The notes: a model not told the origin generated them from the letters alone. 64,000 bases of DNA from Stichopus chloronotus (GCA_021234535.1 CM037848.1:12257944-12321943), one strand, 5' to 3'. Shown: positions 36,060-49,738, counted from the first letter of the stretch. A program made the numbers and translations.

Positions 36060-37742
36060 TATACAGAATCACAAGATGACGGTTGTTGCTTGTATTTCTG
36101 TTAAGGTGATCCTTGGCGTACCATCAGTTTGGACCAGAGGGGTCACGATCGCCAATTTCAACTAAAAGTACATCTACAGGCATTGCTCATACACACCTGA
36201 AAGAAATGCAAACCTATGGACTCACTCCTCCCCCCACCCCTCCTATCATTTGCAGAGCAACTTATTCACTTTGTCTTTGTATTAAAAAAAAACAGCGGTG
36301 ACTATAAAAGATGACACAGGTTGCACCAGATTGAATTTGAGGGTACTTCAATATCAACAAATTTATTTCAAAATTAGAACATTATACACACTTTTTCACT
36401 ACTCTCTCTGTTACCACCTATGCACTATGCATTTACTGGAAAGCATACGGCGGTCTACATTCCCAAAAGTAATAACAAGCACGAAGGCCAGGTTCTAGCA
36501 AAAAAAAAAATTAAACAACATTGTCGGAAAATTGTCGAATTGCCCCAAACTATCAAACTATGAGTTTATAATTTTCATAATTATTGGGTTGGGTGGTCTC
36601 AATCCCGCTTTTCTCTTCTTTCGTAATTAAGTTTGAACAGACATACTAAACAATTGGAAGGAGGCAGATCAGCCACACTTCCCCCTCCCCCGTTTCCAAA
36701 CTCAGTACTTAATGCATTTTGCTTCGAAGTTAGATCTTTATTTAGAAGTGCACGACGCAGATTAGGGCCTCAAGAAAGTTGCTACTTTGTCGTTTTTAAG
36801 CAAAACGCGAAAATGTAATGCTTTACCACGTTGTGAATATGCTATCTAGCGCCCCCTTTTGTGTTGTCACTGCAACTGAATCCGCAGCCCTTCGACAGAA
36901 CTAAAAGTGTAGCCGTCTTCTTTCATGTCGAGGACCTTAGTGTATTATGAGATAAGCTGTCATACATGTTCCATTCTGAGCTTCCCTCCCTCTTCCCCTC
37001 GGGCCCCTTCCCAACTCTTTTTTTTTTCTTTTTTTTTTAACCGGTAAGGTAGAGATAAAAAACGGGCTTTTTAATGCCTGATTGAAGTAAGTGATATCCT
37101 TTCCAAAACTTAACTTAAACATTCTGTATATGCCATTTTCTTCAGTTAAAAGTCTCTTTATCATCAGTGTCGCGGCTACCATGGTGGGGGTGTGTGGTCG
37201 CTTTCCCGATAATATTTTGGCACCTCCCAATGTGCCACAAGCCATCAAAAGTGCGGTCGGTAGTCCAGTGTCGAGGCAGCTTTGACTATTCAAATCTGTC
37301 AGTTGGTCTAATCTCCGCCCCCCCCCCCCCCCCCGCATTTCAATTTGGATTTACGTCCCTAGCACTTGGGCGTACTTCTATCAGCTCTAAGCACTCATAA
37401 ACGACATCTTGAGGGAATTATGACAAATTTTGACACGAATCACTTTTTTTCATCACGGAATATATATGGCTTCTCTAAAATAGTCCAAGCCGACCATGTG
37501 TATTCACGACAAGCCGTCCTACACAGTGATGTTAATTAGTCCATGCCCCAGCTGTAACCGCTCGTTGATTCACTATTCACGAATGAAATGGCCCATTGAG
37601 GACCTGGAGAAGTATGTGTTTTCACTAGGCTTGTTCGTAATGAAAAAAATAGTAATTCGTTATTGCGAAATCACAATTCGATATTCCTAATTACGAAAGT
37701 GAAAGTACATGCTTTGCAAGGTCTCTGTTGGGCCACGGTAAT
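36060..37742. repeat. Class I intergenic module, D-E
   Basis: Spacer related to 29.40-31.08 kb and nearly the same as 50.15-51.83 kb. Includes a C run at about 37318-37334. No coding exon supported. Confidence 0.55.
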
Positions 37743-37806
37743 TGCGAACCGTTTCTTTTCCAGAAGATACTTTCCTCCAGTGTTCCATATCAACAGTTTC
37801 TGGTTT
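37743..37806 (-). pseudogene. Relic of a fucosyltransferase exon 2 (lost gene)
   Basis: On the minus strand 21 codons match the C-terminal end of exon 2: KPETVDMEHWRKVSSGKETV. Both sides are cut. On the right it joins class II spacer at TTTAACCACG, and on the left about 120 bases around the stop codon are missing. Two residues differ from the family (Cys to Ser, Gln to Glu). The identical junction is present at 51831-51894. Confidence 0.85.
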
Positions 37807-38849
37807 AACCACGTTGTAAGTAGGCTATCTAGTGCCTCCTTTTGTGTTGTCACTGCAACTGAGTCTGCAGCCCTTCGACAGATCTAAAAGAGTAGCCATC
37901 TTCTTTCACCTCGATGACCTTAGTGTACTATGAGATAAGCTGTCATACATGATCCATTCTTATCTTCCCTCCCTCTTCCCCTCGGGCCCCTCTCCAACTT
38001 ACTTCGTGAAAACATTTTTTTTTTTTTAACTGGTAAGGTAGATATACGAAACGGCTTTTTTAATGGCTGATTGACAGTAAGTGATATCCTTTCCAAAACT
38101 TAACTTAAACATTCTGTATATGCCATTCTCTTCAGCCAAAAGTCTCTTTATCATCAGTGTCGCCGCCGCCATGGTGGTGGGGGTGTGTGCGTTTTCCCGA
38201 TCATATTTTGGAACCGCCCAATGTGCCCCAAGGCATAAAAAAGTGCAGTGAGTATTCCCTTGTCGAGGCAGCTTTGATCAATCAAATCTATCAGTTGGTC
38301 ATGCACCCCCCCCCCCTCCCCTCGCCAACATTTCAGTTTCTATTTACGCCCCTGGTACTTGGGCGTACTGGTATTAGCTCTAAGCACTCATAACCAACAT
38401 CTTGAGGGAGTTATTACACATTCATTTTCTCTCATCACAGAGGATATATGGCTACTCTAAAATAGTCCAAGCCTATCATGTGTATTCACGACAAGCCGTC
38501 TTACACAGAGATGATAATTAGTTCGTGCCCCAGCTGTAACCACTCTTTGATTCACTATTCACGAAAGAAATGACCCAATGAGGATCTGGAGAAGTATGTG
38601 TTTTCAATTGGTTGGTTCGTAATAAAAAAATTAAAAATGAATTTAAAATTCGATATTACTGATTTCGAAAGTGAAAACACATACTTTCCAAGGTCCCTGG
38701 TGGGCCACCGTAATTCATGAGCTGCACGGCTATGGTAAGCACTCATTCTGAGTGAATCATTTCATTTCCTGCGGGTGGGTAGAGGTTGAGCGAAGCGGAC
38801 GGATAGGGGTTAAGAGTCATCATGCAAGTTGCTTTGATCATGTCCCTGA
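37807..38849. repeat. Class II intergenic module, D-E
   Basis: Second spacer copy in unit D, diverged from the class I copy beside it but close to 44.58-45.62 kb, 51.90-52.93 kb and 58.73-59.77 kb (shared GTTGTAAGTAGGCTATC and GTGATGTGC-free variants). It has a C run near 38.31 kb. No coding exon. Confidence 0.55.
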
Positions 38850-41731
38850 TTAAAAGAGCGGAACTGTTTGTTTTTCACAAGATACTTTCCTCCAGTGTTC
38901 CATATCAACAGTTTCTGGTTTCCAGGTTTGACTAATCGGATTCCGTCGATCAAAATCCCTGAGTTTGTAGAGGATATTACACAGCAACCATTTGTATTTA
39001 AAACTGACTCGAAAACTGTCGATGGATCCGTGTCGTTTCCAAGCAAAATACTCGTTATACGCCGAATCATTCTTATCGAGATAATGTATATACTGAACCA
39101 GCGCAGACATATTCGGAAAATCGTCCAAATGGATAAAAGAATGTGGAGGAGCGACCCTCTCATAATCTTCTCGAGTAGCACCGTAAACGATGGGCACAGC
39201 TTGGTGTGAAAAGGAATTTCTCCAAAACTTTTCTGTTATGTAATCCTTACATTGGCTATTTTCTAAGGCAAGATAAAATTTGTAAAAGATAAGGATAACG
39301 TCACATCTTTCGTCTCGAGGACATCTTAATCTACCGCATCCTCCGTATGTGTCGACGGGTATCTTGTCATTCAGTCTTTCAACAAAGGCTTTCCTCCCCC
39401 AAGTTGTGACTCCACAATTAGATGCCATCCAAGCTAATAGTTTAGTTTTGTTTTCTGCCCAGTTTCTGTCAAAGTCTTCCCGTATGTCGGGAGCTCCGAT
39501 AACATATCGTCCATAAGGAAATACAATGTTTGCATCTCTTTGAAATGTCATGGTCCAATTAAAACGCAAACCTCGCTCCGGAGAAGACCATTTTTTGGAA
39601 TGGATTGCAGATTCAAAACTGAAGTAAATCAATATTTGACGGGGTGGTCTGATAGATCTGGGAAAAAAAATCAGAATAAAACAGATCCTATAATGGTAAC
39701 TTATAGTTTAAATCTTTTCCTTTAACAGGTCTGTTATAAAGAGGAGGTCTCTTACCAGTTCGATAAAAATTTAAACGGCTATTGTTTGAAACTTTGCGTG
39801 TTCTATTTTGATGCTAAAGTTTCTTAACCCAGTCTTTATTTCACAACGGCCCATTGCAGAATGGCAAATCTATGATAACAGTAACAAACTAACAAGGTAC
39901 AGAGGTTTCGCAGTGACAAAGCGTTGCCTGTAGGACTATAGGACGCAACTATCCTTCTGACTAGTTGGAAAACAGAACAATTGCACAAACGCATAACGCA
40001 CGGTGATGTACTTGCTTTTCGAGTTTTCTGGTTGTTTTCCATCCAATAAGGTGACGTAACAATATGAATGACGTCATGTGGAAAACTAAACTTGTATTTT
40101 TTCACAATTATTTCTTTATCATCTCAACTGCTTAAACAGAAGAAATACAATACTTTCAACACTGTGTCCATTATTCCCACATCATTTTTAGCTCATTCCA
40201 CAACAAACTCCAGCACGGTTCTCATTGGTTTCAAATTTCAAGGTTCAGTTTCAAAGACGTAGTTTGCTTTACTTGGTTACATGATATTTTGTTAACATTA
40301 GTCGATTAAACTGGACATCTCTCTTGACCGGAGTATTCTACAGCATCACTTTATTGACTTATGAGGAAGCTATTGATGTGCGGTGAAAGAAAAAAGTACG
40401 CTCTTTCATTTACAAACATCTTAACATCTTTAAACATGAACATTCTTTACGTCAAAGTTTGTTTAACATACATTCAAGGTACAAATTTAGAAAGAGGAAA
40501 AAAGGACCAAATAACGAGTGAGACAAAGAAAAGCAACATCAACGTTTTCTTACAATGTGTCTCCGAAACTGATCTGAATGAGCACTGGGCACTTTCGTTA
40601 CTTAGCTATTTGAGACAAAATTACACATGATCACTCCAATTTCTCCAAAAGTCCAAAGTCCATTACATCTGCGCAATTATAATTTTTGAAGAAAAAGTTT
40701 AAATCAATATCTGAGTATTTCGTGTGACTGATTTTATGTTATATATCACCGAGATATATATGCAAGACTGAATCGAATGAAGATGAATTGTATTCTGGCA
40801 AGCTAGATGCGGCCATTTGTGGCTGCAGAATATCATGTTTTGGAGGCGCTATTCTTGTTTAGTCATAAGTTGTTGGTTGTCAGGTTGGGACGAAGGGTCA
40901 GCACGAAGTTATTTATCATTACCCAGTTATTGAAACTCGCTCAACACAAAAGTTAAAGCCTCACTGCACAGCATTCATTAAAATATGTTCAAAGCGTTAT
41001 TACTACAGTTTTACAGTGAGTGTGCAGTCCTTCATCAGTGAGTTGAATTAGAACGGGAATAGGTCCAAGACAGTCTTTCGTTTACAGGATTTTTCCAACA
41101 CCGTTAGTGAATGTCAGAGGCAGGAAATACTTACCACAAACATTGAAAACATCAATATTCTGTAAACAAAGTCATGGAAAGAAACAGACTATAACACAAT
41201 AATCTTCAAACATTTTTACACATGTTATAGAACACTACATCCCGATAGAAATGTCTACAACAACAACTTCTGTGGCTAAATAATTTACCTTTGCAAGTCC
41301 TGCAACGTCCATTGTCCTTCGTGATAGAGTATCACCGCATCCACGTTCTTCAGCGTAGAATAATCCATACTGTAGTAACAGAGAATGGAACAATTTTCTG
41401 CCGGACAGAAATGTTCGCCAATCGTGCCATAATTTAATGGCCTCCCCATTATCTGAACTCGTTTGATACAAGGGGTGTTGTTTCCTCCTGCGTCTTGTGA
41501 ATCATTCAGTTGCACGTCTTGAATATATTCAGATGACGAGTGTGCACGATTCACTTCTTCGGTCTGATTTTCTTCTAATGTCACAGTGATCCTTTTCATT
41601 GGCAATAATATCTCTAGCGGAGCTTCCTCGGTTCTATATACGATAATTACCTCCAAAATTACGGCAAAGAGTAAAGTTGTTGCCAATTTTATAACGGGGT
41701 GGCGAAATGACGCTATGACGTCTGAGGTCAT
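38850..41731 (-). CDS. Locus E: alpha-1,3-fucosyltransferase, complete
   Basis: Complement(join(38850..39657, 41289..41731)), 416 residues, intron 1631 bp, donor AG|GTAAAT, acceptor TTTTTTTCCCAG. The nearest relative in the window is locus C, with which it shares intron and flanks almost throughout. All core GT10 motifs are intact: HFCPAENCS, DAVILYHEGQW, FNWTMTFQRD, FPYG, NWAENKTK, FYLALENSQC, KDYITEKFW and VPIVYG. Differences from C include STLKN for SKLKN in the N-terminal domain, IFYKF for SSYKF just before the catalytic motif, and ATRED for APRED after it. There is no stop or frameshift. The start is the ATG at 41731, homologous to the other copies. The expected role is a Golgi membrane fucosyltransferase; the acceptor is unknown. 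Confidence 0.92.
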
Positions 41732-43560
41732 TCTTGCAACCACTTTATCACTTGACCAGGAAAAAAGTTTAAGTAGAGTATACAATTGTTGAACTTCGTG
41801 CAATACGTTTTGGCGTTCATCATTTGTTTTGTGACACGATAGTACAAAGAAAGGACAAGACGATCATTTCAATCATGATGATACACAACATTTCTTCAGT
41901 AGCCACATGATGGTGATGATGATTACATTAGTTATAAACAATAATAATCACAGTCACTTCACGGCAGTTTATCGATATACATTGAAATATATTTTTCTTA
42001 CGTCGCAGTACCAACGTCCTCCATTTGTCCAATTTACAAACCACCGTTTATCCCAATGAAGAGTGGCACTCCCTCAGAAATTTGTGATTTGTGGCGTAAA
42101 CTTCCCAGTTGCTGGTAAATGTTTACGAAAAGCAAAAAAAAAAAAACAATTTGTAGGTCATCAGAGAGTAAATTCCACGGATTCGCCAACAATCAAAGCA
42201 AAGGCTCTCCCAGAAAAATCATTCAAACTCAGGAATTTTTACCGTCTGCTAGCGTTTGCCAAGGTAAATAGCTCTAACAGCTATTTCTAAATCAGTGACT
42301 GTCTTTCTCCTTTTTCACACAAGCAAGTAAAAATCAGTCTGTTGGCTTTATTTCAATATCCTTCTTTGTGTGTTGGTTTTTCTGTCTCATAGATTTTTTA
42401 AAGAATACTAAAAGCCAACGTAAAAAGAACACTTGATGTTTGTAGCAAATCATGCATATCGTGTAGGTGTTATGAAAACACACACAAAACACGGGAGACA
42501 TTTCACGTTCGCCTAGCCTTAAACTAAAGTGAATAGACATCAGAAGGTAAACGAATAGACTGAACAGCCTGTACTGAATACTGTGGGATAGTACTGTAGG
42601 TGTCTATTACAATCAGTTCAATGTTGACTAATTCATGAAGTATATTCCCGAAAAAACATTCACAGTACCTATCCAAAGCTTGGTTGAGACATTTCTGATA
42701 TAGCGTAGCGATAAAACTACGCTATATTTACTAACACGAAATTCTCATGAAGAAATACAAGTTTTAGAATGCTTTGGCGTTCGCAAACGATATTGGTTTC
42801 TCTGAGTTTTTCTCTTCTACTGGTGAGTTATCTTACACACCTGACATGAAATTGATATCTCGTTGACACCTCAATATGTGTTAACCTTAGTAAATGTATG
42901 TACCAATGTGAACGAGGACTTACTTCTGCAGAAATATTCTTAAACTCAATATACACGATTCCTCTTGCGCACTTGGGATGAGAGTCAATCCAGGGGGTAC
43001 CGAAGGAACACGTCCTCCCCATTTCGATGAGTGGGGGACAAAATATCAAATGTTCAACCCCCCTCCCCCTCCCTTTCACCAAAGTTGTGACTCCCTATCT
43101 GAACGGAAGTAGGGATCATTGTAAGAAATGCCGCACCACACTTTTGGTGAGTATCTGATGTAGGTGATAGGCTTATAAATGCTCGTAAGGTGACTCTGCG
43201 CGACGACTATATATGTTCATATTCAATGTTTAGTCTCATGTAAACACACAAAATGCGCACATTTTCAGGATCCTTCTAGCGTAGTGTTTTGTATGCTGAA
43301 TTGTGTTAATGTACATAGGTAGTCGATTGACTGACTTACCTTGCCGGTCCAGACTATTAAGTGACAATTGGGATACATCCGTTGATTGTCGACTTGTTTC
43401 TTTTGAAGCCGATAGAAATTAAAGACATATCTGTGTACAATTTACGTTACTTTTCGGATTTCGGAATTTCTAGCCAAGGCAATATTCAGAGGAAGAAAAC
43501 AAGCAGCAAACGTGCTTTTCATGCTCAAGATGAATAAAAAGATCGTGGCACGTTCCCCTC
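41732..43560 (-). repeat. Upstream module of unit E
   Basis: 5' flank of locus E, closest to C at its gene-proximal end and to D/F further out. It holds the hairpin at 42698-42727 and exon-like pieces c, b and a. Piece a (43340-43522) starts with an ATG and the signal-peptide-like MKSTFAACFLPLNIALA but meets a TAA soon after, and still ends at CAAG|GTAAGT. Confidence 0.5.
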
Positions 43561-45636
43561 CCCCATCCGGATACACCAACAAAATTACAACTTAGCCGAA
43601 AAGAGAGAAGTGAGATCAAAATTATGTTGTTGGTCGAATACTTGAATGAATTGTGGATAATACACTTACTTGTTTTTTGTTACATTTTCTTCCAAAGATA
43701 TGAACATTTTAACTCTCCCTGGCTTCTTTACCGTCAACTGCAAATCGTTTTTGACAATTCCCTCACAAAAGGATTCGTATTAGTATACAAAATCACAAGA
43801 TGACGGTTGTTGTTTGTACTTTTGTTAAGGTGATCCTTGGCGTACCATCAGTTTGGACCAGAGGGATCACGATCGCCAATTCCAACTATAAGTACACCTA
43901 AAGGCATTGCCCATACACACCTGAAGGAAATGCAAACCTATGGGCGTACGCACCGCCCCCCTCCTATCATTTGCAGAGCAACTTACTTACTTTCGCTTTG
44001 TAGAAAACACAGCAAGACTATAAATGATGATACATGTTGCACCAGATTGAATTTGAGGATACTTTAATATTGACAAATTTATTTCAAAATTAGAACATTA
44101 TACATGCCTTTTCACAACCTTCACTGTTAACACCTATGCATGATGCATTTACTGGAAAGCATAGAAAACTACAGCGGTCGACATTCCTAGCAGTAATAAC
44201 AAACACGAAGGCCAGGTTCCAGCAAAAAGAAATTGAAACAGGGAATCAACCTTTTCGAAACATTATCGAATTGCCCCAACCTATCAAACTATGAGCTCAT
44301 AATTTTCATAATATTTTTTCCCTTGTATTTTTTCTTGGGGGGGGGGGGTGGTCGTGGTCTTAATCCCGCTCCTCTCTTCTTTCGAAATTAAGTTTGAACA
44401 GACATACCAATCAATTGGAACTAGGTAAATCAGAACCCCCCCCCCTTCTCCCTACCCCGTTTCTAAACTCATAGCTTAAAGCATTTTGCTTCCCAAATAG
44501 GTCTTAAGAAGTGCACAGCGCAGACTAGGGTCACCTGAAAGTTGCGACTTTGTCGTTGTAAGCACAATGCAAAAATGTAATGCTTTACCACGTTGTAAGT
44601 AGGCTATCTAGTGCCTCCTTTTGTGTTGTCACTGCAACTGAGTCTGCAGCTCTTCGACAGGACTAAAAGTGTAGCCATCTTCTTTCACCTCCATGACCTT
44701 AGTGTACTATGAGATAAGCTGTCATACATGATCCATTCTTATCTTCCTTACCTCTTTCCCTCGGGCCCCTCTCCAACTCACTTCATGAAAACTTTTTTTT
44801 CTTTTTTTTAACTGGTAAGGTAGATGTACGAAACGGCTTTTTTAATGGCTGATTGACAGTAGGTGATATCCTTTCCAAAACTTAACTTAAACATTCTGTA
44901 TATGCCATTTTCTTCAGCCAAAAGTCTCTTTAAAAAAGTCTCTTTATCATCAGTGTCGCAGCTGCCAGGTGATGGAGTGTGTGCGTTTTCCCGATCATAT
45001 TTTGGCACCGCCCAATATGCCCCAAGGCATAAAAAAGTGCAGTGCGTATTCCCTTGTCGAGGCAGCTTTGATCATTCAAATCTATCAGTTGGTCATGCAC
45101 CCCCTCCCCTCGCCAACATTTCAGTTTCTATTTACGCCCCTGGCACTTGGACGTACTTGTATCAGCTCTAAGCACTCATAACCAACATCTTGAGGGAATT
45201 ATTACACATTCATTTTCTTTCATCACAGAGGATATATGGCTACTCTAAAATAGTCCAAGCCTATCATGTGTATTCACGACAAGCCGTCTTACACAGAGAT
45301 GATAATTAGTCCATGCCCCAGCTGTAACCACACTTTGATTCACTATTCACGAAAGAAATGACCCAATGAGGATCTGGAGAAGTATATGTTTTCAATTGGC
45401 TGGTTCGTAGTAAAAAATTCAAAATGAATTTAAAATTCGATATTACTGATTACGAAAGTGAAAACACATACTTTCCAAGGTCCCTGGTGGGCCACCGTAA
45501 TTCATGAGCTGCACGGCTATGGTAAGCACTCATTCTGAGTGAATCATTTCATTTCCTGCGGGTGGGTAGAGGTTGAGCGAAGCGGACGGATACGGGTTAC
45601 AAGTCATCATGCAAGTTGCTTTGATCATGTCCCTGA
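43561..45636. repeat. Class II intergenic module, E-F
   Basis: Single spacer copy without the exon 2 relic. It has a G run at about 44338-44348 and a C run near 44.44 kb. No coding exon supported. Confidence 0.55.
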
Positions 45637-47933
45637 TTAAAAGAGCGGAACTGTTTGTTTTTCACAAGATGCTTTCCTCCAGTGTTCCATATCAACAGTT
45701 TCTGGTTTCCAGGTTTGACTAATCGGATTCCGTCGATCAAAATCCCTGAGTTTGTAGAGGATATTACACAGCAACCATTTGTATTTAAAACTGACTCGAA
45801 AACTGTCGATGGATCCGTGTCGTTTCCAAGCAAAATACTCGTTATACGCCGAATCATTCTTATCGAGATAATGTATGTACTGGAACCAAGCAGACATATT
45901 CGGAAAATCGTCCAAATGGATAAAAGAATGTGGAGGAGCGACCCTCTCATAATCTTCTCTAGGAGCACCGTAAACGATGGGCACAGCTTGGTGTGAAAAG
46001 GAATTTCTCCAAAACTTTTCTGTTATGTAATCCATACATTGGGTATTTTCTAAGGCAAGATAAAATTTGTAAGAGCTAAGGATAACGTCACATCTTTCGT
46101 CTCGAGGACATCTCAATCTACCACATTCTCCATATGTATTGACAGGTATCTTGCCATTCAGTCTCTCAACAAAGGCTTTCCTTCCCCAAGTTGTGACTCC
46201 ACAATTAGATGCCATCCAAGCTAATAGTTTAGTTTTGTTTTCTGCCCAGTTTCTGTCAAAGTCTTTCCGTATCTCGGGAGAATCGATAACATATCGCCCA
46301 TAAGGAAATACAATGTTTGCATCTCTTTGAAATGTCATGGTCCAATTAAAACGCAAACCTCGTTTCAAAGACGACCACTTTTGGGAATGGATTGCATATG
46401 TAAAACTGAAGTAAATCAATATTTGACGGGGTGGTCTGATAGATCTGAAAAAAAAATCAGAATAAAACAGATCCTATAATGGTAACTTATAGTTTAAATC
46501 TTTTCCTTTCACATGTCTGTTATAAAGAGGAGGTCTCTTGCTAGTTCGATAAAAATTTAAATGACTATTGTTTAAACTTTGTGTGTTCTATTTTGATGCT
46601 AAAGTTTCTTAACCCAGTCTTTATTTCACAACGGCCCATTGCAGAATGGCAAATCTATGATAACCCTTACAATTTAACTAAGTACAGAGGTTTTGCAGTG
46701 ACAACGTGTTGCCCATAGAAAACGCAACTATCCGTCTGACTAGATGGAAAACAGAGCAACTGCTCAAACGCATAACGCACGGTGATGTATATACTTACTT
46801 TATGAGTTTTCTGTTTGTTTTCCATCCAATATGGTGACTTAACAATATGAATGACGTCATGTGCAAAACTTCTATACTTTAATTTTTTCATAATTATTTC
46901 TTTATCATCTCAACTGTCTAAACAATAGAGATTCAATACTTCAACACTGTGTCCATTATGTCCGCATCATTTTTAGCTCATTCCACAATAATCTCCAGCA
47001 CATTTTTCATTGGTGTCAAATTTCAAAGTTCAATTTTAAAGACCTTTGCGGTAGTTTGTTATGTGACATTTTGTTAACATTAGTCGGTCGAGACAACTGA
47101 ACATCTCTCTTGACCGGAGTAGTCTAAAACAGTTATTCTTTACTTCAAAGTTTGTATAACATGCATTCAAGTTACAAATTATAAAGAGGCCAAAAAAAAA
47201 AAAAAAGATAACGAGTGAGTCAAAGAAAAGCAACATCAATTTTTTTTACATTGTGTCTCCGAAATTGATCTGAATGAGCACTGGGCACTTTCGTTACTTA
47301 GCTATTTGAGACAAACTTACATGTGATTCACTTCAATTTCTCCAAATTTCCAAAGTGCATTATATCCGCGCAATTACAATTTTTGAAGAAAAAGTTAAAT
47401 CGATATCTTAGTATTTCGTATGACCGATTTTATGTTATATATCACCGAGGTGTGACAGGGGGATATGCTTAAAAAGAAGACTGAATCGAATGAAGATGAA
47501 TTGAATTCTGGTAAGTAAGGTGCAATAATCGCATTTGTGAATGCAGAATATCATGTTTAGGAGAAGCTATTCTTATTAAGCCATGAGATGTTGGTTGTCA
47601 GGTTGTGACGAAAGGTTATTTATCATCACCCAAAGTTATTGAGCCTCGTTCAAAGTTAAATCCTCATTGCACAGCATTTATTAAATATGTTCAAAGCGTT
47701 ATTATCACAGTATTACAGTGAGCGTGCAGTCGTTCATCAGTGAGTTGAATCACAACGGTCCTTACAGGGAATAGGTCCAAGACAGTCTTTCATTTACAGG
47801 ATTTTTCCAAAACCGTAAGTGAATATGCCTTAGGTAGGGAAATACCTGCCACGAAAACATCAATATTCCGTATACAAAGTCATGGCAACTTTAAGAATGG
47901 GCGCCGAAATGACGCTTTGACTTCTGAGCTCAT
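45637..47933 (-). pseudogene. Locus F: fucosyltransferase lacking most of exon 1
   Basis: Exon 2 (45637-46444, acceptor TTTTTTTTTCAG, 808 bases) is open and has the GT10 motifs FNWTMTFQRD, FPYG, FYLALENTQC, DYITEKFW and VPIVYG. Lys before the DYITEK Asp is Met. At residues 334-335 (numbering of C) LV is replaced by WF through two compensating one-base indels, so the frame holds. Exon 1 is destroyed. The ATG at 47933 is followed by only 16 sense codons (MSSEVKASFRRPFLKLP) and a TGA, and the anchor, stem, N-terminal domain and splice donor are gone. Compared with D about 0.5 kb is deleted, with CAA shared at the breakpoints. Alone, F cannot make an enzyme. Exon 2 could still be used if spliced to an exon 1 from upstream unit G, since phases match. 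Confidence 0.88.
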
Positions 47934-48119
47934 TATGGCAACCACTCAATCACCTTACCAGAGTAAAAGTTTAAGTTGAGTATACAATTGTTGAACTTGG
48001 TGTTATACGTTTTTGGCGTTTTTCCTCTTTTTCATCGTATGTTTTGTGACACGATAGTACAAAGAAAGGCCACGACGATCAGGCCAATCATCATGATAAA
48101 CAACATTTCTTCAGTAGCC

Positions 48120-48121
48120 CC

Positions 48122-48191
<70 letters not shown>

Positions 48192-48262
48192 GGATGAGGA
48201 TGAGGATGATGATGATGATGACGACCGATGATGATGATGATGATGATGGTGAGGATGATGAC
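48120..48262. repeat. GAT trinucleotide microsatellite, unit F
   Basis: Long (GAT)n with GAG and GAC interruptions, about twice the length of its D counterpart at 34099-34168. Long Ser, His and Ile frames across it are artefacts of the repeat. Confidence 0.92.
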
Positions 48263-49328
48263 CGAGAATATCCAAAAATTTTGGAATAGTCACGGCTAGC
48301 AAAGTTCAAATCTGCTTCATTCACCTATTGCTTTATATTAGTTATAAACAATAACAATCATAGTTACTTCACGGCAGTTTATCGATATATATTGAAATAT
48401 ATTTTTCTTACGTAGCGTACCAACGTCCTTCATTTGTCCAATTTACAAAGCACCGTTTATCCCAATGAAGAGTGGCACTACCTCAGCAATTTGTGATTGG
48501 TGACGTGAACTTCCCAGATGCTGGTAAATATTTAAAAAAAAAAAGAAGCAATTTGCAGGTAACCCCACATAGTGAAGTCCACGGATTCGCAAACAATCAA
48601 AGCAAAGACTCTCCCAGAAAAATCATTCAAACTCAGGAATTTCAACCGTCTGCTAACATTTGCCAAGGTGCATAGCTCTAACAGCTATTTCTAAATCAGT
48701 TACTATCTTTCTCCTTTTTCACACAAGCAAGTAGAAATTAAACTGCTGGCTTTCTTCAATATCCTTCTTTGTGTGTTGGTTTTTATGTCTCACAAATTTT
48801 TAAAAGAATACTAGAAACCAACGTAAAACGAACAATTAATGATTGTAGCAAGTGATGCATATCGTGTACGGTGTTATGAAAACACACACAAAACACAGGA
48901 GACATTTCACGTAAGTCTAGCCTTAAACTAAAGTAAATAGACATCAGAAGGAAAACGAATAGACTGAACAGCCTGTACTGAATACTGTAGGATAGTGCCG
49001 TAGGTGTCTATTACAATCAGTTCAATGTTGACTAATACAGGAAGTGTATACCGGAAAAACATTCACATTGACAGTACCTATCCAAAGCTTGCTAAAGATA
49101 TTTCAGATATTCATAATATTACGCTATATTCACTAACACAAAATTCTCATACAGAAATATAAGTTTTAGAACGCTTTGGAGTACGCAAACGATATCCATC
49201 TCTCTGGGTATTTTTCCTCTTCTGCTGGTGAGTTACCTTACACACCTGACATGAAATTGATATCACGTTGTCACCTCAATACGCGCAAACCTCAGTAAAT
49301 GTATGTACCAATGTGAACGAGGACTTAC

Positions 49329-49499
49329 TTCTGCAGAAATATTCTTAAACTCAATATACACGATTCCTCTTGCGCACTTGGGATGAGAGTCAATCCTGGG
49401 GGTACCGAAGGAACACGTCCTCCACATTTCGATGAGTGGGGGACAAAATATCAAATGTTCAACCTCCCCCTTCCTTTCACCAAAGTTGTGACTCCCTAT
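49329..49499 (-). pseudogene. Exon-like piece b, open only in unit F
   Basis: Bounded by a good acceptor (CTTCCGTTCAG) and a perfect donor (GCAGAA|GTAAGT). It is 171 bases, 57 codons in phase 0, starting IGSHNFGERK and containing FCPPLIEMW and KCARGIVYIEF. In D and E a homopolymer C difference shifts the frame, and in C and G the donor is GTAATT. It may be part of a lost second gene. Confidence 0.3.
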
Positions 49500-49738
49500 C
49501 TGAACGGAAGTAGGGATCATTGTAAGAAATGCCGCACCACACTTTTGGTGAGTATCTGATGTAGGTGATAGGCTTATAAATGCGCATAAGGTGACTCTGC
49601 GAGACGAATCTAGATGTTCATATTCCAATGTTTAGACTCATCTAAACAGAAAACAAAACGCCCACATTTTCAGCACCCTTCTCGCGCAGTGTTTTGTATA
49701 CTGAATTGTGTTAATGTACAATCGATTGACTGACTTAC

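Noticed and set aside
48091..48324. Frames rich in Ser, His or Ile
   Set aside because: Produced by the GAT microsatellite read in different frames; not a protein of unit F.
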